This document shows, piece by piece, positions 1 to 5,451 of a stretch of 5,647 nt of DNA. The position numbers and the translations under genes were made by a program. The stretch covers positions 1 through 5,647 of the forward strand of contig JAPPKV010000030.1 in the NCBI GenBank assembly GCA_028819775.1, given 5' to 3'. The first letter of the stretch is position 1. Each line of letters begins with the position of its first letter. The notes under the pieces were generated by a model. The model did not search any database, had not been told where the DNA came from, and saw only the letters and a list, made by a program, of their open reading frames with translations. The DNA comes from Gammaproteobacteria bacterium (GTDB lineage Bacteria > Pseudomonadota > Gammaproteobacteria > Pseudomonadales > Azotimanducaceae_A).

Positions 1-445
1 CGAACAGGATCGCGGCGACCAAGGCGAACACGATGGCGGTCCACAGCCACGGCGGACTGTGGTGTCCCGGTCCGAAGATGAGGTCGCGCAGCGCGATGCC
101 GGTCTCGCGCGCCCACCCGGGCAGGAACTTGCCCACGACGATCACGAATACGAACGCGTACACCGTGAGCTTGACGACCCGGGCCATGCCGGTGAACGGG
201 CTCTCGCCGGTGACGATCGACCAGCGGCCGATCTCGATGTTGACCCAAAGCTGAAGGAAGATGCCGATGGCGGCCGCCCAGAGTAGCTGCGCGCCGACCA
301 CGGAGGTGATCCAGGGCCACATGATCAGTTCGCCGGATCCGATGGCGAGCCCCGCGATCACGACGCCAGGGCCGATCAGCTTGAGCATCGGCTTGTCGCG
401 TTCGGGTAGGTCCGCCTGTTTGAGAGGCTGGATCGGAATCAGCAT
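1..445 (-). CDS. Nramp-related transporter, N-terminal part (truncated by window edge)
   Basis: This is the first 148 codons of a membrane protein that continues beyond the window start. After a polar N-terminus (residues 1-20) comes a first helix beginning IGPGVVIAGLAIGSGE (24-39), a second helix at about 52-70, then IEIGRWSIVTGES (70-82), a third helix around 93-104 and a fourth starting near 134. The GPG helix and the E-x-G-R-(x)4-TGE pattern match Nramp (SLC11-like) divalent-metal transporter relatives, which move substrate inward with protons across the inner membrane. Canonical Nramps carry Asp-Pro-Gly-Asn in helix 1 as metal ligands; here that place reads G-S-G-E (36-39), so metal transport should not be assumed. 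ATG 445 was chosen because AGGG lies seven bases upstream of it; an in-frame GTG two codons earlier is possible. Family assignment is fairly sure, substrate unknown. Confidence 0.7.
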   Translation of the reverse strand, partial: MLIPIQPLKQADLPERDKPMLKLIGPGVVIAGLAIGSGELIMWPWITSVVGAQLLWAAAIGIFLQLWVNIEIGRWSIVTGESPFTGMARVVKLTVYAFVFVIVVGKFLPGWARETGIALRDLIFGPGHHSPPWLWTAIVFALVAAILF

Positions 446-459
446 GGGCACGCCCTGGT

Positions 460-475
460 TGTTCGTTGGCGAACA
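460..475. promoter_or_regulatory. Palindromic operator candidate at the Nramp-like promoter
   Basis: TGTTCG-TTGG-CGAACA is a perfect inverted repeat with 6-base arms and a 4-base centre. It starts at the last base of the proposed -10 box and covers the predicted start point, the usual place for a repressor site that blocks initiation. It could alternatively fold as a small hairpin in the 5' leader. The regulator is not identifiable; the arms resemble LexA half-sites but in the reverse orientation to the Bacillus-type box. Confidence 0.4.
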
Positions 476-503
476 GTGAAGCCTAGCAGCGGGTGTACGA
501 CAA
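475..503 (-). promoter_or_regulatory. Sigma70-type promoter of the Nramp-like gene
   Basis: Reading the minus strand, TTGTCG (503-498) is followed by exactly 17 bases and then TTCACT (480-475). This matches the -35 consensus at four of six positions with ideal spacing. The -10 box is moderate (TTCACT against TATAAT) but sits in the context TAGGCTTCACT, which resembles boxes before two other genes in the window. Transcription would start near 467-468, giving a leader of about 22 bases before ATG 445. Inferred from sequence only. Confidence 0.5.
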
Positions 504-530
504 ATCTCTGCTGCACGTAGGGGCCAACCG

Positions 531-548
531 CGCGCCCTCGCGGGCGCG
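531..548. repeat. GC-rich inverted repeat in the divergent control region
   Basis: CGCGCCC (531-537) and GGGCGCG (542-548) are perfect reverse complements around a TCGC loop. The repeat lies between the transporter promoter and the monooxygenase -10 box. It has no T-tract, so it is not a convincing terminator, and it may simply reflect high GC content. Confidence 0.25.
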
Positions 549-562
549 ATGTGGTCGCCCGC

Positions 563-587
563 TCGGCGCCCGCCGATAGGCTAGACT
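563..587 (+). promoter_or_regulatory. Promoter of the monooxygenase: -10 box with upstream inverted repeat
   Basis: TAGACT (582-587) in the context TAGGCTAGACT is a good -10 hexamer. No -35 box is found 15-19 bases upstream; instead TCGGCG-CC-CGCCGA (563-576) forms a perfect inverted repeat ending five bases before the -10. A promoter lacking a -35 with a dyad in the spacer suggests activation by a bound regulator. The predicted start point, 594-596, coincides with ATG 596, so the transcript would be leaderless or nearly so. Confidence 0.4.
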
Positions 588-595
588 GCTGCGGG

Positions 596-1618
596 ATGGA
601 CGTTGGCCTGCTGACCTTCTGCGCCGCGAAGCCCGGCGAGTCCCAAGAGGAGTGCTACGCCGCCACCTTCAACGAGATCGTCTGCGCCGACGAGACGGGT
701 TGGGATACGGTGTGGACCGGTGGCGTTCCCCTGCGCGGCAACGTCTCCCATCCCCTATTGATGGCCGCCGCCATTGCAGGCCGCACCCGCCGGATCAGGA
801 TCGGAACGGCCGTCCACCTTCCGCACTTGCGCGCGCCGGGCGAACAATTCACGACCGACGTTCCGGCGGGCGCGTCGCGGATAGATCGAAGCGGACCGGC
901 GGGCGAGGCGTACCGGTACGTTTTCGAGCACATGCCGCCGGCGGACCCCCTCCAGGTCGCGGAACAGATCGCCATGATCGACCAGGTCAGCGAGGGTCGT
1001 TTCATCTACGGCGCAGGTGGCAATACGATCGGCGACCGGCGGCGCCAGGAGCACTTCCTGGAGTTCCTCGAGGTGATGAGGCAGGCATGGACCGAGGAGC
1101 GATTCTCGGGGTTCCAGGGCGAGTTCTACGACTACCCGGCACTCCCGGAAGGGGCGGAGGTCCTGCCAAAGCCCGTCCAGAAGCCGCACCCGCCCATTCT
1201 GCTGCCCCTCGACAGCCAGCAGAGCTTCGTGCCGATGGGCACAGGGGGCTACCGCATCGCCATTGGCGGCGGTACATCCCACAACGAGCGCGGAGACGCG
1301 GTGCTAAGGGAAGACGTCAGGCGCTACCGCGAGGCGTGGCGGGAAGCAGGGCACTTGGGCGATCCGAAGGTAGTGATTCGCATGTCAACCTTCGTGGCTG
1401 CGACCCCAGCCGAGGTCAACCGGACCATGGGGAATGCCGACAGGAGACGCGATCTCACCGGTACGCCGGAGCAGGTGGTCGACCGAATACACGAGTTGCG
1501 GGAGGACTTCGGTGCGGACGAGATCATGTGCACGATGCTCGGACGCGCGCTCTCCCGCGACGACATGCTCCGAAGTATTCGCCTCATGGCCGACAAGGTG
1601 ATTCCCAAGATCAAGTAG
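596..1618 (+). CDS. Luciferase-like flavin-dependent monooxygenase (LLM class)
   Basis: A 340-residue cytoplasmic oxidoreductase of the bacterial luciferase-like superfamily, which uses reduced flavin (FMN, or F420 in some branches) on small organic substrates. Family marks in order: an N-terminal strand MDVGLLTFC, ETGWDTVWTGG (30s), a T-R-R-I-R-I-G-T strand (64-71), AEQIAMIDQVSEGRFIYGAGGN in the centre (matching the usual A-E-x-x-A-x-(I/L)-D-x-(L/V)-S-x-G-R signature), a substrate-loop region with FxGEFYDYPAL, and the C-terminal LTGTPEQVVDRIHEL and FGADEIMCTML strands. Length is typical. Between strand LPHLR (75-79) and DPLQVAEQ (from 117) there is an extra stretch of about 35 residues not usual in this family. 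ATG 596 was preferred to GTG 551 because the -10 box lies between them and the protein fold begins at MDVGLL. The gene stands alone, convergent with the PQQ dehydrogenase. Substrate and flavin cannot be told from sequence. Confidence 0.85.
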   Translation: MDVGLLTFCAAKPGESQEECYAATFNEIVCADETGWDTVWTGGVPLRGNVSHPLLMAAAIAGRTRRIRIGTAVHLPHLRAPGEQFTTDVPAGASRIDRSGPAGEAYRYVFEHMPPADPLQVAEQIAMIDQVSEGRFIYGAGGNTIGDRRRQEHFLEFLEVMRQAWTEERFSGFQGEFYDYPALPEGAEVLPKPVQKPHPPILLPLDSQQSFVPMGTGGYRIAIGGGTSHNERGDAVLREDVRRYREAWREAGHLGDPKVVIRMSTFVAATPAEVNRTMGNADRRRDLTGTPEQVVDRIHELREDFGADEIMCTMLGRALSRDDMLRSIRLMADKVIPKIK

Positions 1619-1639
1619 GGGACGGGCTTGTCCCGTCCC
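1619..1639. terminator. Bidirectional terminator hairpin after the monooxygenase
   Basis: GGGACGGG (1619-1626) and CCCGTCCC (1632-1639) form a perfect 8-base stem around a CTTGT loop, starting at the first base after the monooxygenase stop codon. It lies between two convergent genes and can fold on both transcripts. The following bases contain only a short T-run (1643-1645), so intrinsic termination would be weak or need Rho. Confidence 0.55.
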
Positions 1640-1644
1640 GCGTT

Positions 1645-1694
1645 TGGCGAACCGACGCCATTCGGACGACCACAAGGGTCGCCCTACGGGTCGT
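1645..1694. repeat. Two further hairpins in the convergent gap
   Basis: TGGCG (1645-1649) pairs with CGCCA (1656-1660) around AACCGA. Next, ACGACC (1666-1671) pairs with GGTCGT (1689-1694), and inside it AGGG (1675-1678) pairs with CCCT (1682-1685) around TCG, separated by a symmetrical 3x3 internal loop. The second structure spans the stop codon of the PQQ dehydrogenase at 1684-1686. Together with the 1619-1639 hairpin this makes three stems in 76 bases, probably a termination and mRNA 3'-end protection zone for both genes. Confidence 0.4.
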
Positions 1695-3876
1695 GGGCAG
1701 CGTCTTTCGTTGAGACACCCTCGAGCATGAAGTCGACCACCGCCTCGAGTTCCTCGTCCGTACACTCGTCGCACAGGCCGCGGGCGGGCATGTACGGCGG
1801 CATCCCTTCGATCGTGCGCGCAACGACTTCCTCGATCCCTTCGGCGAGCCGCAGTTCCCAGTCCCCGGCGTGGCCGGGACGCGGTGCGCCCTCGACGGCT
1901 TCGTCGTGGCATCGGGCGCAAATCGCGGTGTAGATGTTGCTTGGCTCTCGAGAGGTCAGGGCCGAGCCGGGCGCGTCGTCGTCGGTTGCCGCCTGGTCCG
2001 ACTGCAGCGCAAGCGCCATCAGTCCTGTCTGGTTCCCCTGTCCCGTTGCGAACACGATGTACTGGCGGCCGTCGGCCAGGTAGGTCATGGGCGCGGCGTA
2101 GGAATACGGTATCGGCACCTTGTGTACGAATTCACCGGTCTCCTTGTCGATAGCGTTCAGATAGTGCCCACCCTGGTCGGGGGCAATGAGAAACAGAAGG
2201 GTCCTCGTCAGCAGCGGAAAAGTCAGCACGGGCATGCCGACCGGACCGGGATCCGGAGCGCCGCGGTCAATCACGTACTGCCGCAATCCGTCACCGTTCG
2301 GCACGACCCAATCGTAGTCGCCGGAATTGAGATCAAGCGCACTGACGCGGCCGTGGGGCGGCTTGGTCAGCGGCAACGGCCCAGGTCCTCCCACCGATGT
2401 CGGTCCGGTACGCCGATAGCGATGTTCCGTGCGCGGGTCGCCTCGCTCGAGCTTGACGAGGATGGCGTGGGATTGGGACGGGATGTAGAGCCGCGAGGTC
2501 TCCGGGTCGAATGCCGCCCCGGACCATTCGCCGCCGCCACCGTCACCCGGTTGCTGGATCGTTCCCCTGAGGCTGGGCGGTGTGTAAAGGGGGCCGTGGT
2601 CAAACCTCTCGACGGTCGCGAGGGCTTCGGCCCGTAGCGCGTCCGAGTAGTCGATGACGCTGTCCAGTGAAATGCCCTGGTGTTCGAACGGCGCGGGTCG
2701 AGATGGGAAAGGCTGGGTCGGCGATGTCCGCTCCCCCGGCACCCGGCTCTGGGGCACCGGTCGTTCCTCGACGGGCCAGACCGGCTCCCCAGTGACCCGG
2801 TCGAACACGAACAGGAGGCCCTGCTTGGTCACCTGCGCCACCGCCTTGATGTCCCGGCCATCGACGGTGATGTCGACCAGATTCGGTGCGGCGGGCAGGT
2901 CGTAGTCCCAGAGCCCGTGGTGCACGGTTTGGAAATGCCACACGAGTTTTCCCGTCGTCGCCTCTAGGCAGACCAGGCTTTCGCCGAACAGGTTGTCGCC
3001 GGGGCGATGACCGCCGTACCAGTCGTTGGAAGGCGTCCCGAATGGAAGGTAGACGTAGCCGAGATCGGGATCTGCGCTCATCAACGTCCAGACGTTGACC
3101 GCTCCCCCCACCTTCCAGGACTCGTCGAGCCAGCTCTCGTGGCCGATCGAGCCCGGTCTGGGGATGGCGTGGAACGTCCAGCGCAGTTCGCCGGTGCGGA
3201 CATCGAAAGCGCGCACATCGCCGGGCGGATAGTCGGTGAGTGGCCGTGACCACTCGTCGGCGATGACGGAGCCGACGATGGCGAGATCGCCCATCACCAG
3301 CGGTGGCGAAACCACGGAATACATGCCGCGCCTTACTGGACGGCCGAGCCCCCGGGTTAGATCGATGCGTCCTCCGTCGCCGAAGGCGGAGTCGGGTTGG
3401 CCGGTGTCGGCATCCAACGACCAGAGGTGGGCGTCGTTGGTCGGCATGAGGACTCGGCGGTCGTCGCCGCTTGCCCAATACGCGACGCCGCGGTGGTTGT
3501 AGCCGAGGTTCGGCGGTGTTCCGCCCTTCCAGGAACCGGTGTCGAACACCCAGCGTTGTGTCCCGGTTGCCGCGTCGATGGCGGCAACGTGGCCGAGCGA
3601 CGTGCTGACGAACAAGGTGTCCGCGATCTTGATGGGCGTGCTCTTGAAAGGACCCGGGAACTTGCCGAGGGCGTTATCCGGCGATTGCCACGTCCAGGCC
3701 ACGCCAAGTTGGTCCACGTTCCCTGCGTGGATCTCTTCGAGGGGCGCGTACTTCGTCGAAGCAGGGTCGTTGCCGTACGAGGGCCAGTCCGTATCGGCGG
3801 CGAACGCCGACGAGCAGGCGAAGTAGGCGATACAGGCGATATAGAATCGTGCGAAAGAAGCCCTTCTTGACGCCAT
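1684..3876 (-). CDS. Exported PQQ-dependent dehydrogenase (glucose-dehydrogenase type) with C-terminal c5-type cytochrome
   Basis: A 730-residue quinohaemoprotein. Residues 1-26 are a Sec signal peptide (basic S-R-R, hydrophobic core, AFA cleavage), so it acts in the periplasm. Residues 27 to about 630 are a beta-propeller with repeated D-x-x-T-G-x-x-x-W units and the PQQ glucose-dehydrogenase landmarks WPSYGND (31-37), NHRGVAYW (127-134), DWYGGHRPGDNLF (285-297), WDYDLPAAP (323-331), TKQGLLFVFDR (350-360) and GGGEWSGAAFDP (W451). Asp324 and Lys351 lie 27 residues apart, exactly as the catalytic Asp466 and PQQ-contacting Lys493 of E. coli Gcd. Residues about 648-725 are a haem c domain: CARCH (653-657), MPPYMP with axial Met candidates 692/696, and the Cys702-x-x-Cys705 pair typical of class c5. 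It would oxidise a sugar or alcohol and pass electrons to its own haem. Substrate unknown. ATG 3876 is the last possible start before the signal peptide; ATG 3894 would add six residues. No PQQ biosynthesis gene is in the window. Confidence 0.88.
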   Translation of the reverse strand: MASRRASFARFYIACIAYFACSSAFAADTDWPSYGNDPASTKYAPLEEIHAGNVDQLGVAWTWQSPDNALGKFPGPFKSTPIKIADTLFVSTSLGHVAAIDAATGTQRWVFDTGSWKGGTPPNLGYNHRGVAYWASGDDRRVLMPTNDAHLWSLDADTGQPDSAFGDGGRIDLTRGLGRPVRRGMYSVVSPPLVMGDLAIVGSVIADEWSRPLTDYPPGDVRAFDVRTGELRWTFHAIPRPGSIGHESWLDESWKVGGAVNVWTLMSADPDLGYVYLPFGTPSNDWYGGHRPGDNLFGESLVCLEATTGKLVWHFQTVHHGLWDYDLPAAPNLVDITVDGRDIKAVAQVTKQGLLFVFDRVTGEPVWPVEERPVPQSRVPGERTSPTQPFPSRPAPFEHQGISLDSVIDYSDALRAEALATVERFDHGPLYTPPSLRGTIQQPGDGGGGEWSGAAFDPETSRLYIPSQSHAILVKLERGDPRTEHRYRRTGPTSVGGPGPLPLTKPPHGRVSALDLNSGDYDWVVPNGDGLRQYVIDRGAPDPGPVGMPVLTFPLLTRTLLFLIAPDQGGHYLNAIDKETGEFVHKVPIPYSYAAPMTYLADGRQYIVFATGQGNQTGLMALALQSDQAATDDDAPGSALTSREPSNIYTAICARCHDEAVEGAPRPGHAGDWELRLAEGIEEVVARTIEGMPPYMPARGLCDECTDEELEAVVDFMLEGVSTKDAAHDP
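3840..3847 (+). promoter_or_regulatory. Candidate -10 box for the GH4 gene inside the dehydrogenase signal-peptide codons
   Basis: TATAGAAT contains TAGAAT (3842-3847), a five-of-six match to TATAAT, in an AT-richer patch about 28 bases before the GH4 ATG. No convincing -35 was found 15-19 bases upstream. Because there is no intergenic space, a GH4 promoter must lie within the divergent gene, and this is the best match seen. It would give a leader of about 20 bases. Confidence 0.35.
3855..3868. promoter_or_regulatory. Inverted repeat just upstream of the paired start codons
   Basis: AAGAAG-CC-CTTCTT is a perfect dyad with 6-base arms, lying 6 bases before the GH4 ATG and within codons 3-8 of the dehydrogenase. 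It could be an operator seen by a regulator of both genes, or a leader hairpin hiding the weak GH4 ribosome site (AAGAAG). The arms are simple purine/pyrimidine runs, so chance is possible. Confidence 0.3.
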
Positions 3877-5368
3877 GACCTTGAAGATCGCCATCGTCGG
3901 CGCCGGCAGCATCGGTTTCACCCGCCGACTGGTACGGGACATCCTCAGCGTGCCGGAACTCGCGGACACCCGTTTCGCCTTCCAGGACATCAGCTCGCGC
4001 AATCTCGACATGGTGACTAGTCTATGCCGACGGGAGATCGAGGCGAACGCCGTCGGCGCCACAATCGATGCGACGTTGGCGCGGGAACCGGCGCTCACCG
4101 GGGCGGACTACGTCATCAACACCGCGCGCGTCGGCGGCCTCGAAGGGTTCCGTACGGACGTGGAAATCCCGCTGAAGTACGGGGTGGACCAATGCGTCGG
4201 CGACACGATCTGCGCGGGCGGCCTGATGTACGGCCAGCGCACGGTGCCGATGATCGTGGAACTCACCGAGCAGATCGAACGCTATGCTCACGCCGGGACG
4301 ACGCTCCTGAACTACGCCAATCCCATGGCCATGAACACTTGGGCGGCGCTCGACGCCTCGCCGGTCAACACCATCGGCTTGTGCCATGGTGTGCAGGGCG
4401 GACACCGTCTGCTCGCGCATCTCTTCGAACGCCATGTCAACGACGGCCGGCCCCCAGACGATCCGGGCTACCGTCGCGTCACCAAGGCCGACGTGGATAT
4501 CGTCGCCGCAGGCATCAATCACCAGACCTGGTATTTGAAGGTGCTATTCGAGGGGAGGGACTGGGCGCGCGACCTGCTCGAACTGTTCGAGGCGGACGAC
4601 GAGATTCGCGAACGCGAGAAGGTTCGCATCGACATCATCCGGCGGTTCGGCTACTTCAGCACCGAGTCCAACGGGCACCTCTCGGAATACCTGCCGTGGT
4701 ACCGCAAGCGACCGGACGAGATTCCGGCCTGGATATCCACCGACACCTGGATCCACGGCGAAACGGCGGGCTACCTCAGGGTGTGCACGGAGAATCGGAA
4801 TTGGTTCGAGACCGACTTCGCGAAGCTCCTGGAGGCGGAACCGGCGAGCTTCGATCCCGCGAGGCGCAGCGACGAGCACGGTTCCTGGATAATCGAGGCC
4901 AAGGAAACCGGACGCGTGTACCGGGGCCATTTCAATGTCAAGAACCGCGACGTGATTCCCAATCTGCCGGCCGACGCCATCGTCGAGGTGCCCGGCTTCG
5001 TCGACAGGAACGGACTCGCCATCCCCGTGGTGGGCGACCTGCCGCTCGGTGCCGCGGCCATCTGCAACAACTCGATCCAGGTGCAGCGCATGGCAACCCG
5101 GGCCGCCATGGCCGGCGACGTGGAACTCTTGAAGCAGGCCATCCTGCTCGATCCCTTGGTGGGCGCCGTCTGCAACCCGCCCGAGGTTTGGCAGATGGTG
5201 GACGAGATGCTCGTCGCGCAGGCGCAGTGGCTGCCTCAATATGCTCGCGAAATTGAGGCCGCCCGCAAGCGACTGGCCACCGGGCCGTCCCTGGCACGCA
5301 ATGCGAGCGACGGAGCGGTGCGCTTGGAGCCCCGCACCGTCGAGGAAATGCGCACGACGGCACGCTGA
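3875..5368 (+). CDS. Family 4 glycoside hydrolase (NAD- and metal-dependent alpha-glucosidase/alpha-galactosidase type)
   Basis: A 497-residue cytoplasmic glycosidase of GH4. These enzymes use bound NAD+ to oxidise the sugar C3 transiently, with a divalent metal, then eliminate the aglycone. The N-terminus is a Rossmann fold (KIAIVGAGSIGF, glycine motif 9-14). Metal-site Cys170 lies in the diagnostic CHGVQ motif (170-174) and metal-site His216 in GINHQTWY (213-220). The substrate region RFGYFSTESNGHLSEYLPWYRK (257-278) carries the conserved E264, H268, E271 and Y272. NPMAMNTW and PLGAAAICNNSIQV are further family marks. It is slightly longer than Thermotoga AglA (480). CHG is the alpha-glucosidase-type motif while the following VQ recalls the CHSVQ of MelA, so glucosidase, galactosidase or uronidase specificity stays open. 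ATG 3875 is the only good start: an in-frame TAG lies at 3842 and the Rossmann strand begins at codon 4. Its ATG shares two bases with the divergent PQQ dehydrogenase ATG. No strong Shine-Dalgarno is visible. Confidence 0.88.
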   Translation: MTLKIAIVGAGSIGFTRRLVRDILSVPELADTRFAFQDISSRNLDMVTSLCRREIEANAVGATIDATLAREPALTGADYVINTARVGGLEGFRTDVEIPLKYGVDQCVGDTICAGGLMYGQRTVPMIVELTEQIERYAHAGTTLLNYANPMAMNTWAALDASPVNTIGLCHGVQGGHRLLAHLFERHVNDGRPPDDPGYRRVTKADVDIVAAGINHQTWYLKVLFEGRDWARDLLELFEADDEIREREKVRIDIIRRFGYFSTESNGHLSEYLPWYRKRPDEIPAWISTDTWIHGETAGYLRVCTENRNWFETDFAKLLEAEPASFDPARRSDEHGSWIIEAKETGRVYRGHFNVKNRDVIPNLPADAIVEVPGFVDRNGLAIPVVGDLPLGAAAICNNSIQVQRMATRAAMAGDVELLKQAILLDPLVGAVCNPPEVWQMVDEMLVAQAQWLPQYAREIEAARKRLATGPSLARNASDGAVRLEPRTVEEMRTTAR

Positions 5369-5380
5369 AGACGTCGTCGT

Positions 5381-5396
5381 GTCGGGTCGAACCGAC
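5381..5396. repeat. Imperfect inverted repeat downstream of GH4
   Basis: GTCGGGTCGAACCGAC is symmetrical at 14 of 16 positions around TCGA. It lies 13 bases after the GH4 stop and about 50-35 bases before the predicted start point of the next gene. It could be an activator site for that gene or a weak hairpin ending the GH4 transcript; there is no following T-run. Confidence 0.3.
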
Positions 5397-5413
5397 GTAG
5401 TCGCGTGCCCGAC

Positions 5414-5424
5414 TAGGCTATAGT
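5414..5424 (+). promoter_or_regulatory. -10 region of the membrane-protein gene
   Basis: TATAGT (5419-5424) is a five-of-six match to TATAAT, within TAGGCTATAGT. This agrees at 9 of 11 positions with the box before the monooxygenase. No clear -35 is present. The predicted start near 5431 leaves a leader of about 21 bases before ATG 5452. Confidence 0.4.
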
Positions 5425-5451
5425 TCCGGGGTTCGGGGCGGGACGGACAGA

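Noticed and set aside
460..475. Palindrome as a LexA (SOS) box
   Set aside because: The half-sites are in the opposite order to the Bacillus-type CGAAC-N4-GTTCG box and the spacing differs from proteobacterial boxes.
33..479. Plus-strand open frames over the transporter region
   Set aside because: Their translations show no domain or membrane pattern, and the minus strand holds a clear transporter with family motifs.
551..595. GTG 551 as the start of the monooxygenase
   Set aside because: It would add a 15-residue extension unlike the family N-terminus, and the best -10 box (582-587) lies downstream of it.
652..1713. Long plus-strand frame overlapping the monooxygenase
   Set aside because: Arg/Gly/Pro-rich shadow of the true gene in another frame.
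1870..2637. Long plus-strand open frame opposite the PQQ dehydrogenase
   Set aside because: It is antisense to well-conserved propeller sequence and its translation looks like a high-GC shadow with no recognisable fold.
2899..2907. D-Y-D (Asp324/Asp326) as a lanthanide-dependent alcohol dehydrogenase signature
   Set aside because: Glucose-type PQQ dehydrogenases also have WDxDLP at this place, so the second Asp is not diagnostic here.
3811..3841. Lipoprotein signal (Y-F-A-C or Y-I-A-C) in the dehydrogenase leader
   Set aside because: Neither Cys has a proper lipobox (no Leu at -3), while AFA-AD is a good ordinary signal-peptidase site.
3825..3841. AGGCGATA direct repeat as iterons or integration site
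   Set aside because: Only two copies, and they encode the repeated Ile-Ala pairs of the signal peptide, so protein coding explains them.
4019..4024. TAGACT on the minus strand as the dehydrogenase promoter
   Set aside because: It lies about 140 bases upstream within GH4, with only a poor -35 (TTCGCC) at 17 bases; too weak to call.
4024..5256. Long Arg-rich plus-strand frame inside the GH4 gene
   Set aside because: Low-complexity composition typical of a GC-rich shadow frame; GH4 motifs lie in the other frame.
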